A DNA stretch of 64,000 nt from Gordius sp. MW1. Lineage: Eukaryota; Nematomorpha; Gordioida; Gordea; Gordiidae. The first letter of the stretch is position 1. Each line of letters begins with the position of its first letter. Both the position numbers and the translations under genes were made by a program. Where the stretch lies: assembly GCA_964036665.1 (NCBI GenBank), contig OZ038531.1:16306168-16370167 (forward strand). Direction: 5' to 3'. The notes under the pieces are model-generated. The model saw only the letters and a list, made by a program, of their open reading frames with translations. It ran no database searches and was not told the origin of the DNA. Below are positions 11,056-23,180 of this stretch, one piece after another.

Positions 11056-12690
11056 CGAACAAATAGTCAAATAACAAATATGATCATGAAATGCATGAAG
11101 ATACATATTAAAATCAATAATAAATAAGAATGTATTTTAAAACTAAACTATATAATTTAAAGTTATGGTAGAATTTATGCACATTTTATAAAGTTGATGT
11201 AATAATATAATTAATAAAGTAGATTATAATGGCAGATCTTTAATGATATAGATGAAGTATGTTAACCATTTAAGTTACAGATTTATGTACGATTCCATAA
11301 TACAATATAAAAATAGAAATTTAAATTTAAATTATATTTATTGTATTATATTTAATTATATTGTATTATATATTCGCCTACGTACCAGATTCTCAAAAGA
11401 CGAGTTTTAAGATAAAGTAGGTTGGAATGGCAAATCTTTCACGACATTAATACATCTTGTGTTTGCAAAATCTCTTTTTAACTAATATTAGAACCATTGT
11501 TAATTCCTCAGTCACTCTAAACTTGTACTTTATCCTCTATAACCTCACCTCTAGAATCTGTAAGTTTATATTTTAACATTTTTTATAGAAATAACATTTT
11601 TATCTTTATATATTAATATTTTATATAATATTCATAGATGATGCCTCTGCCTCAACTATTGCTCCTCAGTCACTGCAAACTTGTATGTTGCCCTCTACCA
11701 TCCTCACCTCTAAATTATAATGAACAAATTCAATTAATTTATATTATTAAGTTTTTTAAACTATTATAAAAATAGTGGGGAACTTAAATAATTATTATAA
11801 AGGATCTTATAATCCCTGATGATCTTAGGTGTCATGTATTTGGTTTTAATCTTTTATAAGTGATCCAAATTTATATAAATTTAGCTTATTAAATTTTGTT
11901 TTGCAACTGATAAAGCTGTTATAATATAAATAATGATATTGATATTATTATTTTAATAAATAAATATTTTTAGCCATTAAATAACATCTTTATTGGAAAA
12001 AGACATATTAAAACCATGTTTTGTCAAATATCATTATTAGACATTGAAACAAGAATAATGAATTTTATTTGAAGCAAATGTAAAGTAAATACAGTAAATA
12101 TAAAACAACTGTGACACTGACAATTATAAATATTTTATAAACAACTATTATAAAATCAAAATGATAAAAATTGTGTTGAATATATATTGCATGACTATCT
12201 TTAGAATAATTGAGGGGGTAAGAAGCCCATTTATTGATAAATGCTTGACATCCCCACTCAAATGAGGTCACCAATACCTATTTTTAATATATCATTTAGT
12301 TTAAATAAAATTATAACCAGTACTTTTCATTAATCTTGGCCCTTGTACGGTTTATACCAAGATGTGCCCCAAAGCTTTGGCCTATAATACTTCCTTCCAT
12401 ACACTTGTGATACAAAGTAAGGATTTGTTTCGTTTCCTCAGAATCCATAACTACGCTTAAATCCTTCTCTAACAAAATAAAAAAGTTTCACTTTAAGTAC
12501 GTGTTTTCTGGTTGCAAAATTTTGCTGTTCTTTTTATAAGCAGAAAATTTCCCTTAACATAGTAACCATTTGATTTCCTAACAAAATAAGTTCTCTGTTT
12601 GCGTGTAAAGATCTAAGGTATAGTTCCATTAACTGGGTACTCTTTAATGTCACTAAAACAATATTCTGCCATTCTATAAAATTAAAAAAA
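11056..12690. other. Gene-free A+T-rich spacer
   Basis: No coding frame or transposon end found except a short GTACCAGATTC motif at about 11384 that matches the outer end of the large inverted repeat. Two related blocks (TCCTCAGTCACTCTAAACTTGTA near 11506 and TCCTCAGTCACTGCAAACTTGTA near 11665) form a weak direct repeat. Confidence 0.5.
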
Positions 12691-12696
12691 CATATT

Positions 12697-13030
12697 AACT
12701 ATATATTTAAAGATCATATAAACATGATAAGTGTAACTTACTTTTAATAATGATTATATCAATAACTTACTAATAGCTAGATATTTAAAGATCATTATTC
12801 AGAAAATAAACTACTAAAATATTATAAAATAACTAAAACTATATATTTAAAGATCATATAAACATGATAACTGTAACTTACTTTTAATAATGATTATATC
12901 AAAAACTTACTAATAGGTAGATATTTAAAGATCATTTATTCAAAAAATAAACTACTAAAATATTATAAAATAACTATATATTTAAAGATCATATAAACAT
13001 GATAAGTGTTACTTACTTTTAAGAATGAAT
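12697..13030. repeat. ~137-bp tandem repeat, about 2.4 units
   Basis: AACTATATATTTAAAGATC begins at 12697, 12837 and 12972, each followed by ATATAAACATGATAA. Confidence 0.8.
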
Positions 13031-13499
13031 GATTTGAATAACTAATTACTTTTGATATGTTTTGAATATCTAAATAAAATAATTAAACCTTTAAAGATCA
13101 TATAATAAGACTTACTTGGAGATGTTTGACATTTCTCACTTCATAAATTTAAAATAAACGGTAAAGTACAGCACGTCCTGATTGGTCGAGAAAAAAATAT
13201 CAGGATCCTGATGTTTTCCTGATATTTTGTTATTTGACCATTGGTTCTTTGACTTGATACCGATTGCCGCGAAGACGCCCAAGAGCTTAGTAAGCGCAAT
13301 CTAAGGTTGGGCCCCTTCTCACGCCAAATGTCGCATAAGGCCACGTTGGTGACAAGGTGTGTACCCTGTAACAAATTTGATGAATATGCAGTGTAATTAT
13401 GGCATGTTTATATGTAATACCCAAATCTATAAGAATTAAAAAGAACATTCTGGGAGAGCGATTATTACGAATGAGATGTACGCGCCCTTGTAGTTGAAA

Positions 13500-14938
13500 G
13501 ACAAGATAGTTGGTTCTTTGAGAACTCTATCCATAGTTTCCTATCTTGCATTATTGTCAACATTGAATCCCAGTCCTGACCTAATAGTTAAATTTCACGA
13601 AAAGTCTTATGAAGCCAACTGCCATTGCACTTCAAGCCTCTTAATGAAGGAGGACACCAAAACAGAAAAGACAGGAAATAGTTTGTTCCCTTCCTCCGGG
13701 CCTGATGTGCTAAAAAATTCCACTTCCTTGTTAACATAATATTTTTAACTGGAGGGATCTTGCAACGCATCCACAGATTTTCGTTTGTTATCGTTGCCGG
13801 ATAAAAGATTCGACATACAATTCGTAGCATTTTGTTGATGTTAATTTGGAGTTTTTTTATGCCGGGGGCACGCAACGACCAAGATTCACACCCATAAAGA
13901 AGTGTTAATAGAATCATAACTTTAAAGATCCTCAAGCGGGTGTTAAGGACCAGTTGGCGCGAGAGCCAGATTGCCGAGCAGGAGTAAAATTTTACAAGAG
14001 TTCGCCGGAGCTTTAATTCCAAGTCTTCGTCAGCATACAAATCTTCTGTTAGTTCTACTCCTAAATACCTTACTCTGTGGGATGCTTGTATTGGGTTATT
14101 TTCTATTATTAACTCCTCCTCTGATTGATTATTTATTACAAGCATAGAGCACTTACCAGCATTTATAAACAACCCTGCTTGTTTCGCCTGAGTAGCAAAT
14201 CTATCAACCATCGATTGAGCCTGTGGTACAGACGAAGCGATAAGGCATATATCATCCGCAAAAAGTAGTGATGATATGTTGCTTCAATTTTTTGGGAATT
14301 CCCAATAGACATAGCGACTCCCATATGTAAAGATGGGAAAGGGGGTCAAACGCTTTCGAAATGTCTAGGAAGACTAAAATCAAAGAATCCCCACTGAAAC
14401 GCGACACATCTATTATATTTCTCAGTGTAATGATGTGTTCTGTTGTAGTCCGGCATTTCCTAAACCCTGCTTGATTTTGTTTGAGAATGCCCTCGACCTC
14501 ATTATATATTCTGTTGTAGATTATTTTAATAAATATTTTGGACTCAAGATTTATAATTGTGATCCCCCTGTAATTATTAGGATCAGATGGATCTCCTTTC
14601 TTAAAAAGCTTGATAAGCCGCCCTAGTGCCCAAGATTCTGGTGCCTCTTCTTTCGCCCAGACTTTACAAAAGAGTAGATGTAGCATAGTACCAGAGATGT
14701 AGGGATCCGCTCTCAGTGCCTCTGAGGTGAGTCCAATCAGGTCAGCCGCTTTGTGGGTTTTAAGTGACTTGATTGCTCTGTTGATCTCTGATACTGATGG
14801 TGGGTCAATTAATATTGGGAGTGCCGGAGGTCCTTTAAATTTTATTATAAAATCTCTGAAGATGTCCAATACCGGCACTTTGAACTGGGGGGACAAAATA
14901 GATCTAAAGTAAAGCTCCCATGTTTTGGTTTGCACCAA
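13500..14938 (-). pseudogene. RTE-like LINE copy 1: reverse transcriptase part (deleted)
   Basis: RT domain in two frames. The block from 14938 to 14252 contains KTHKAADLIGLTSEAL, LIKLFKKGDPSDPNNYRGI, QAGFRKCRTTTEHI and VFLDISKAFD. A second frame beginning at about 14280 opens with SSLLFADDIC, the catalytic FADD motif, and runs to 13588 through RYLGVELTEDLY and LLYGCESWSL. Compared with copy 2, about 190 bp are missing at about 14285, removing the GVRQGCPLSP motif and shifting the frame. A further in-frame TAA follows TFREI at about 13590. The C-terminal LTIMQDRKLWIEF is still readable down to about 13500. Not functional. Confidence 0.85.
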
Positions 14939-15015
14939 GGAGTCGTTTGACTCACTTGCTGTTTTTATGTTGTAGTATGCCCTTTTTGAAAAGGAGCTAC
15001 GATTCGGGCTTTTTA

Positions 15016-16179
15016 TTATGTTGAATAGTTGGTGAGTATTATTTGAGCGGGCCGCCGCCTCTGCCTCGCTAGTCGCGAATTAATATAAGCCATTTTATCC
15101 TGTCTTATGCTTGACTTGATGCGCTTGCTGAGGGCCGACAGGCAAGAGGATTTGTAGGGGAAATTTTTATCATCGAAAAAAAGTTGATTTCTTGTCCTCA
15201 GTAGCCCTATCGTTTGTTGTGAGAACCAAGTTTTTGTCTTCATTCGATTCTGGCACTTGGTGGCATTAGCAAATATAGCTGATATTTTCAGACTCAACTC
15301 ATTGATGGGTAAAGCAGAAAAATTTGTATTTCCAAATTTGCGTAGATATTCCCTGAATTCGGTTGTACCTGATAAACCTTGTGGCCTTATCGTTGGATTA
15401 TTGCGTAATGATGGTATTCGTAAGGTGGCTGATTTCACTACCAGCTCAGCTGCTATGGCGCTGTGGTCCGCCTTTTCGATTATTGTGTCCTGGATAACAC
15501 GAAAGTTTTTAACAATTTTATAATGCCGTGATCTGCACAGCAGGTGATCTATTTGGCTTGTTTGAGAACTATTCCTTTTTCTAAATGTTGCCAGCTGATC
15601 TGTGGGGAGTTCGGAAAAAGTAGAGGCAATACGCCACTTCAACCTTCTACACCATTTTTTCAGAAAAATTCCATTTCTATTGTTTGTGCCTAAAGAGTCA
15701 GGGCCAACCAAGCCAGGGTCATCACGATCAGTGCACTTAACCGAAGAGTTGAAGTCGCCAATGATAACGGGCACTGATCTGCGATTTAGAGTTTTGATCT
15801 TTCCTGAAAGGAGAGTGAAAAAGTCTTTCAATATTTGAAGTTTATATGACGAAGTGGGGACATAGACGTTTATCAATGAAAGAGTGCGTGACCCGAATGT
15901 GACATTGAGGATGAGGATTCTGTCATTAACCGAGTTGATACTCGAGATTGAGAGACGTTTATTTAATATTGTGGACACTCCTGTGGTTGGGTTCTCACTG
16001 ATACCAGCATGGTATATTGTGTAGTCTGAATATGCGCTATCGACTCTGGAGAGGGGGATCCGAGTTTGTTGTAAACACAGAACGTCCAGTTTATATTTCC
16101 TAGCGAATGTTATCATACATTGTTGATTCCCTTCCACCATTAAGGTATTAATGTTTAGTGATGCGATCTTAATCCGCAT
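15016..16179 (-). pseudogene. RTE-like LINE copy 1: AP endonuclease part
   Basis: 387 codons open on the minus strand from the ATG at 16179. Motifs of the exonuclease-endonuclease-phosphatase fold appear in order: IKIASLNINT at the N terminus, LCLQQTRIP, SLINVYVPTSS, VIIGDFNSS, DHLLCRSRHY and KADHSAIAA. The last keeps the catalytic Asp-His. Past about residue 330 the protein is the linker to RT (KTKTWFSQQTIGLLRTRN). The frame is lost near 15060 in a GC-rich stretch where copy 2 continues ADEAETAARSNN. The endonuclease nicks target DNA for target-primed reverse transcription in this family. Confidence 0.85.
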
Positions 16180-16489
16180 GATTGTTTATATTTTGTCCAG
16201 TTATGAAAACCACTAATATTATTAGTTGAGATTTGGAGGGGGGGGGGGGTTAGTGTTAGTTTACTATGTATAATGAAAGTTAAAGATCGGGTATCAAAGT
16301 CAAAAGCGAGCACCTGACATACACTGCTTCTAAGTTTATAAATTTATCAAGCATTTCCTTTTCCTATTTATTGATTAATGTAAAGCTAGTTAACTGTATC
16401 AATGTTTTAATAGAGGAGATTTTATACATGTGCAATGCAAGAAATAAAATCGATACTAGCTATTTGGTATACCACATTAGAGCGGTACA

Positions 16490-17175
16490 TGATATCAGGA
16501 GGTATAAGCTAAATTAGAGTAATAGCACACAAATAGTAAAGCTATGAAGTTCCTAGGATGCTTGCTGTCAAAATTTATTATGAGCTCTCCTTTTCGAACA
16601 AGCCTTCTTGACTTTCTAGATTTATGATGGCATGTGCTGGGTAGTAAGAAGTTTCATACATGCATTATATAAGAGATATGTTGCAAAAGGTAAGTTAGAT
16701 AAAGCAATCTATAACCAAATATGCGCTATGCGAGAATATCAGAGGATATAAGCTAAATAAGAGTGAAAGCACACAAATGATAAAGCCATAAAGTTCTTAG
16801 GATGCTTGCTGTCAAAGTTTATGAGTAGTATTCAAGGTCAAATTATGTTGGGCACCCTCACCTCACTATTCTTAAAGATTTATGATGGCATGTGCTGGGT
16901 TGTAGGAAGTTATTTAAGGTTTATGCTATCATACATGCATTATAAGAAATATGTTAAGATGGGTAAGTTTTGGCAAACGTACAAACAAACTATACCAAGT
17001 TCCCTTGACTTATAAAGAATGATAGTTAAACTGTTATCCCAATTTAAGTTTATGATTATACATGCATTAGAAGAAATATGGTAAGATGGGTAAGTTTTGG
17101 CAAACGTACAAACAAACTATACCAAGTTCACTAGTCTTAAAGAATGATAGTTAAACTGTTATCCTAATTTAAGTT
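16490..17175 (-). repeat. Tandem units in the 5' region of LINE copy 1
   Basis: Two sets of repeats lie upstream of the LINE start codon. Units with ATAAGCTAAAT and AGGATGCTTGCTGTCAAA start near 16500 and 16745. Units of about 120 bp with AAGATGGGTAAGTTTTGGCA start near 16955 and 17080. The same units occur upstream of copy 2 (about 25390 and 25590-25790). They could be promoter monomers of the LINE 5' UTR; this is inference. Confidence 0.65.
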
Positions 17176-17639
17176 AATGAGGCACAAAAAATTTATCACT
17201 GTTAATTATCAATGAAATTATTTTAAAAAATTTTTTTTAATATTATTATTGTTGTTGTAATATTATTGTCTTATTTGTCAGTTTGGTTTTTGATTGTCCA
17301 GGAATTAGGTATTTCGATGATCCCTTCTTTGCCATCCCAAGCTAAATCCTCATTTTAAAGTGGTCATTTAAGTATTATGATGAATCCGAGTCAGCCGACA
17401 AACCACACAAAAATAGTAGAATTAATACGTTCCAAAGGAGTAAAGTATAGCAACCCAAGAGACTAAAAATTTGATGTAGGATCCACAATAAAACTCCATA
17501 ACTTCTTCATAAGATTCAAAAAAAATTTTAAAGATCCATCCGAAATTATTTAAGAATAGGAAAGTAATAAAAAATTCATTGATATGATAATTAAACTCCA
17601 GCTTGATAAAAGGCTGTGGGAAAATCACATTTTCTACAA

Positions 17640-18007
17640 TGATGGGCTCTTAATGGTTTATAGCCTTGACTAATTTGGCATCACTGCAGTATATGATTTC
17701 ACTGTGTATCCTTCTTTTATTTTCAACTCAAATGTTTAGTATCACTGCATAACAATGGGATGTGTTAAGTGATTGAAAGTCTAAGCCTTGCAATATTAAT
17801 TTTCATCCATAGTTAAATAATATCCTTAAACGTGTAATTGTTGAATGATAGATTTTGGCGAAATGGTGTATTTTTTCGAAAACAGTGCAAGTCTTTCATG
17901 TTTAAATAGGTATTTAGTCAGGTAAGAGACCATACTAGCTAGCAATGCATGTAGGATGGCATCTCCAGCTGCATTTTAATGAACGAAGGTATATATCTTG
18001 TGAACGC
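17640..18007. other. Gene-free spacer
   Basis: No feature recognised between the 5' boundary of LINE copy 1 and the inner end of repeat copy B. Confidence 0.5.
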
Positions 18008-18158
18008 TTCTGTACAGTGGACGACTGACCTGTTAGGCGACAACCAATTAGGTTACAGATTTATGTGCGACTAGAATGAGCTTAACTGGAGAAAAATACA
18101 AGTGATAACCAAGTAATGAAAACCAATAAGGTTATTTGACACATTTGCACATACGTTC

Positions 18159-18415
18159 CGCTTCTGTTCACAATGCCAATCGTCCATAATGCCAATGCTT
18201 TAGACCGCCAATGGCTTAACCAATCAAAACAAAGTTAAGGGGTAGGGTTAGGGTTAAAGTTAGTGTTAGGGCTAGGGTTAGGGAATATTATAAGTACAAT
18301 TAGTACACATAGATATAATATAACCATTATAATAGAATTAACTGTATAATGAGCTATTACTTAAAAATAATACAGTCATTGGCATTGTGGATGATTGGCA
18401 TTATGAATGGGATTC
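18159..18415. mobile_element. MITE with 9-bp TSD and telomere-like core
   Basis: 257 bp. Inverted ends contain ATAATGCCAAT and CACAATGCCAAT motifs (18171-18200, with the complement at 18375-18405). The 9-bp CATACGTTC is duplicated at 18150-18158 and 18416-18424. The core (about 18238-18285) is a degenerate TTAGGG-like array. The corresponding place in copy A (about 10840) lacks the insertion. The 9-bp duplication suggests Mutator-type mobilisation. Confidence 0.8.
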
Positions 18416-18649
18416 CATACGTTCAGTTCATATATATTCTACTTATTTTGTACCAAAAAGCTTTAAGATGCACCACATAAAAGTAACATATAATAATTAT
18501 GCCTTTTTTAAAACTAAATAATCATAAACAATATTCTACTTATTTTGTACCAAAAAGCTTTAAGATGCACCACATAAAAGTAAGATTTTTGGGCCTAAGT
18601 GAATTTATATGTATTTTAGCTACCTTAGAAGTAATCTCAATTCATTGAT

Positions 18650-19000
18650 CTTCCAACTCAATCTGTTCAATGTTCAACGTATTTTATGTGCATATTTTTT
18701 AAATCTTTAGATTAGTCAATGTTAAAACAATGAATTCATAGTGATGAAAACCAATAAGGTTATTTGACACATTTGCACATATGTTTATATTATAATTATG
18801 CCTTTTTTAAAACTTGCAGTTCTTCCAACTCAATCTGTTCAATGTTCAACGTATTTTATGTGCATATTTTTTAAATCTTTAGATTAGTCAATGTTAAAAC
18901 AATGAATTCATAGTGATGAAAACCAATAAGGTTATTTGACACATTTGCACATATGTTTATATTATAATTATGCCTTTTTTAAAACTTGCAGTCGATAAAC
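18650..19000. repeat. ~172-bp tandem repeat in copy B
   Basis: CATAGTGATGAAAACCAATA starts at 18738 and 18909, with the CTTCCAACTCAATCTGTTC block alternating. A related CAATATTCTACTTATTTTG block occurs near 18530 and 19003. Confidence 0.7.
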
Positions 19001-21396
19001 AATATTCTACTTATTTTGTACCAAAAAGCTTTTAGATACACCACATATTTTGGGCCTAAGTGAATTTATATGTATATTAGCTACCTTAGCACAAGTAATC
19101 TCAATTCATTGATCTTCCAACTGGAGCTGTTCAATGTTCAACTTATTTTATGTGCATATTTTTTAAATCTTTAGATTAGTCAATGTTAAAAATATGAATT
19201 CATTACATTAAATATGTACTATTTTTTAACATTATATCAAATAAATTTGTATACTTAGAGCTTGTCTTTGATTTGTATATAACTTAAATTAAATTGTTAT
19301 TTGAAGTAGTGCATGATGATCCTAAAGATATTAAGATTGAAAATTAATAACATACCTTAAGACATTATGTTATTCAGATTGTTTGAAGTATTGCAAGGTA
19401 TAATATTTAAACTTAAAAGATAATGTGGAAGTGATTCACATACAATTATATAACAAACAGTTATAACTTTATCTCAATTCATCAGTAAATATAAGTTTAC
19501 ATTCTATTATACAATAAGTAATAACTTTTTCTATACATAGAGGATTAGCTAATACATTGGCTTAATATAAATTTTAACTTAATTTATACTTTGCATATTA
19601 TAAACTCATCCCTGCTTTTACTGAACTAAACAAATTATCTACAAATGTACGTAAAATGTTCAATATATAATATTTAAATTAAAACTTTTATAACATATAT
19701 CATTTATGCATTTTTGGACTTACAATCAATAATTTTTTTGAAAAATAGAAAAAATACTATATTAAATACTTATTTGCCTTAATAGTTTATGGCTTATTTA
19801 CTAACTATTTATTAAGTGTCAAAATTATTACTAATTATTAATAAGTAAATTTTTTTTTGCTTTTCTCAAAATGTTAGACTAAGACTAACACACACTCATG
19901 TATTCCAACCATAGATAATAATTTTTAAGGCATTACATTGAACATTAGAGGGTGTCAAGCACTAGCACGCCTATGCACTTGCACAGCCATATTACTCTGT
20001 TGGTCAGGTCAAAATCCTAACACGGATGGTAAAGGGGGTCAAGATGACCCCAAACTCAAAATAGCTATAACTTGGTTGTGTTAAAGCCTATATTTTAACA
20101 GTAAATTAATATATTACTTAGGGTATACAAACAAGTAATTTTAATTTTATATCCTTAATTAGTACAATTTTCAAAATTTTCCCCTATGTGATTAATTTGG
20201 CTCATAAAATTTTTTCTATTTTAATTTCATAATTTTATTAATAATATTTAAAATAAGGTTACAGACAATTTGGCATAAAAAACCCTCAAAAAAATAGAGA
20301 TGTCTGAACTTATTGAATTTTGGCCCTATGTTTTTAATGTTAAAAAGTTACTACTGTTCTTAACCATTATTTTTTATTTTTGGCCTTCAATTAAATTTTT
20401 TTCAATATAAATACATGATAGAAGGTTAGAATTAAAGATATGAAAAAAATTTAAATGTAAATTCTTAAAAAAAAATTTTATGAGGCTCAATAGTAAATTT
20501 TGTAAAAAATGAGATTTCCTACAAGTTTTCCTAAATTATTTTAGATGAAAGGGTAAAGTTTAAAATACTCAGTTTATAAATATTTGTTGGTATAAGTTCA
20601 TAAATTTTTAAATTTGGCATAAAAAGTATCATAAAAAAGAGTTTTGTCCAAACTCAAGAAAGTCTTGACCCTTTGTTTTTTGAGACATAAAATCCTTTTC
20701 TTTAATACAAAAACCTTTAAAATAAAAAAAATTGTATTTGCCCCTCCTTAAATGAACTTAAACAACTATCGCCCCCTCCCCTATTCTAAAACCTGGCTAC
20801 GCCTATGTTTCCACACCTCCTTCGGCTGGATAATGGTGACCTATGTTTTTGACTTATATGGTATTCTTAATAATTAATGCATTGTATTATTATTATTGTA
20901 TTGTACTATATAATAATTAATAAATTGTATTATATTTATAATATTGTATTATATTTATTGTATTGCATTACATATATCTTATTGTATTATATTAAATAAA
21001 ATATATTATTATTGTTTTGCATTATATTATATGTTTTATTTATTATAAATATTTGTTTATTGTATTATATAGATTATATAATATTTATTGTATTATATTT
21101 ATTGCATTATATTTATTATATAACTTATATTTTATTTATTGTTCTGTGTTACCTTATTTTATTGTATTACATTTAGTCTATTATATTAAATCTATTTTAT
21201 TATATAATATTTATTATAATGTATTGCATTATATTTATTGTATTATATCTTATATAAGCTATATATTATTTTAATTTTTAATTTTCATAATGATTTAGAG
21301 TCTAATATGTTGCAGTCACGTGTTCAAGAATCGCGAAGTGAAAAATCGTTTAATGTACCAGAATCCTTGTGAATCCTAAAATATATATGTATGTAT

Positions 21397-21650
21397 GAAT
21401 CGGGGTCAAAATAGCAGAAAAAAACAGCAGAATTGGTCAGAACTGGTCAGAACAAGATTTTAGATAATTAATATATTAGAATTAAATCTCAAATGGGGAG
21501 GGAATTTGATGTGCATCTAATCCTAACCCTGACCCTCACCTAAAACGCTGACCTAAAACACTAACCCAAACCTTAACCCTCCTGACCAATCTTGATCTGA
21601 CCAGTTCTGACCAATTCTGCTGTTTTTTTCTGCTATTTTGACCCGGTCCC
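21397..21650. mobile_element. MITE with ~50-bp TIRs and telomere-like core
   Basis: About 254 bp. GGGTCAAAATAGCAG and the following 40 bases (21403-21452) are mirrored at 21598-21645. The core (21510-21595) reads as degenerate CCCTAA / CCTAAAACACTAACC units. It sits inside a (GTAT)n tract that is the 3' tail of LINE copy 2, so the exact target duplication is ambiguous. The block ATCTCAAATGGGGAGGG at about 21487 is shared with the FLYWCH element near 59670. Confidence 0.8.
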
Positions 21651-21895
21651 GTATGTATGTATGTATGTATGTATTTTTGCCCCGAAGACGCCCAAGAGCT
21701 TAGTAAGTGCAATCTAAGGTTGAGCCCCCTCTTACGCCAAATGGCGCATAAGGCCACGTTATTGCTAACGTGTGTAATTTTCCTGTAATAAATTTGGTTA
21801 TTATGCAGTGTATATATTCATAATATTATTATAATGTACTTTAGACGTGTGTTAATCACCGTTGATCATAAACAGTAGATTAAAAAGGACCCAAC

Positions 21896-23161
21896 TCAGC
21901 GAGAAAGTCGAGAAATATGGGTATCCAGAAAATCTTTCCATGATTTTCTGTCTTGCATAATAGTTTGTAATGAGTTCCAGTCCTTGCCTAAAGCTTGCAT
22001 ATCACGGAATACTTTGTAAAGCCAACTACTATTGCATGATCGACCCCTTAATGAAGGAGGACGCCAAAACAGAGAAGACAAACAGTAGTTAGTGCCTCCC
22101 CTTCTAACCTGATGAGCTAAAAAACCCCACTTCCTCGTTGAAATAATATTCTTTATTGGAGGAATTTTGCACCGTATCCAAAGATTTTCATTTGTAATTG
22201 TGTTTGGATAGAAAATTCTACAAATAATACGCAGCATTTTGTTCACGTTGACCTGGATTTTCCTCAGTTTAGGTTCTTTTAGTGACCAAGATTCACAACC
22301 ATATAGAAGAACTGGAAGTATCATTACTTTGAAGATTCTGAGACGTGTAGGAAGCGTTAACTGACGTGATCTCCATATGGCATAACACGAATAAAATTTG
22401 ACAAGAGTCCTTTGCAGTTTCAAATCCACATCGGCTTCGGCATAGATATTAGGAGTGAGGTCCACTCCCAAGTATCGAACTTTTTGGGATACCATAATTG
22501 GGTTTTTGTTGATAAATAACTCTTCATCTGAGGGAACATTTAGTGTAATCATGGCGCACTTATCAGCATTGATAAACAGTCCAGCTTGTTTGGCCTGAAT
22601 GGAGAATCTATCCACCATTGATTGTGCCTTCTGTATAGAGGTTGCCACCATACATATGTCATCAGCAAAAAGCAGTGATGATAACATAGTACCGTTTAAC
22701 TCGATCCCATCTGAGGCGAACATTGATCTTTTCATTATTAAATCCATTGTTATAATAAAAAGAAGGGGAGACAATGGGCAGCCTTGTCTGACTCCCGTCG
22801 TGACCAAAATTGGGTCAGATAGATGGTGGAGGTGAGAAACAACTACCTTCATATCTTCATATATAAGAAAGATCATTCTGATTATCTTCTTGGGTATTCC
22901 CAATAAACATAATGACTCCCATATATATAGGTGTTGGATAGAGTCAAAAGCATTAGCTAGATCCAAGAACACAAGAACAAGGGGGGTTTTGCTAGTACTA
23001 GAAATATCAATTATGTTTCTAAGTGTGACAACATGTTCCGTAGTTGTGCGGCACCTCCTAAACCCCGCCTGATTGTGTCTAAGGGAAGCATCGACCTGAC
23101 TGTACAACCTATTATATAACACCTTAAAAAAAAGCTTTGACTCCAAGCTTATTATTGTCAC
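21896..23161 (-). pseudogene. RTE-like LINE copy 2: reverse transcriptase and C-terminus
   Basis: 421 codons open on the minus strand, the longest coding stretch in the window. RT motifs in order: LESKLFFKVLYNRLY, AGFRRCRTTTEHVVTL, VFLDLANAFDS, GVRQGCPLSPLLF, SSLLFADDIC (catalytic FADD), GLFINADKC, RYLGVDLTPN, PVLLYGCESWSL. The C-terminus contains CRIFYP, RKWGFLAHQVR and DRKSWKDFL before the stop. All core RT catalytic motifs are present, but the protein is separated from the endonuclease part by a frameshift at about 23170 and has no start of its own. The role in an intact element is reverse transcription of LINE RNA at the nicked target. Confidence 0.88.
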
Positions 23162-23180
23162 TCCACGATAATTGTTCGGG

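Larger units (their letters stand above)
13264..17628 (-). mobile_element. RTE-like LINE, copy 1 (about 4.4 kb, defective)
   Basis: Minus-strand LINE. The 3' end is at about 13264 and shares with copy 2 the block reading AGACGCCCAAGAGCTTAGTAAG on the plus strand. The coding region is 13500-16179 and a long 5' region extends to about 17628. The 5' region matches the upstream sequence of copy 2 (to about 26206), so both copies seem nearly full length at 4.4-4.5 kb. A single ORF with an AP-like endonuclease, RT and a C-terminal DR-x-W tail, plus microsatellite 3' tails, is typical of the RTE clade (established knowledge); the assignment is inference. Confidence 0.75.
18008..21365. repeat. Large non-coding repeat, copy B (inverted versus 8246-10995)
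   Basis: Reverse-complement partner of copy A, from GCTTCTGTACAG at about 18008 to GTACCAGAATCC at about 21360. It is longer than copy A because it contains a 257-bp MITE (18159-18415) and a different tandem expansion (18650-19000). The GTTTCCACACCTCC block near 20808 pairs with GGAGGTGTTGGAAAC near 8754. Confidence 0.8.

Noticed and set aside
21510-21595. Telomere end or true telomeric array
   Set aside because: The CCCTAA-like units are few, degenerate and enclosed by MITE terminal repeats; the same pattern recurs at unrelated internal sites.
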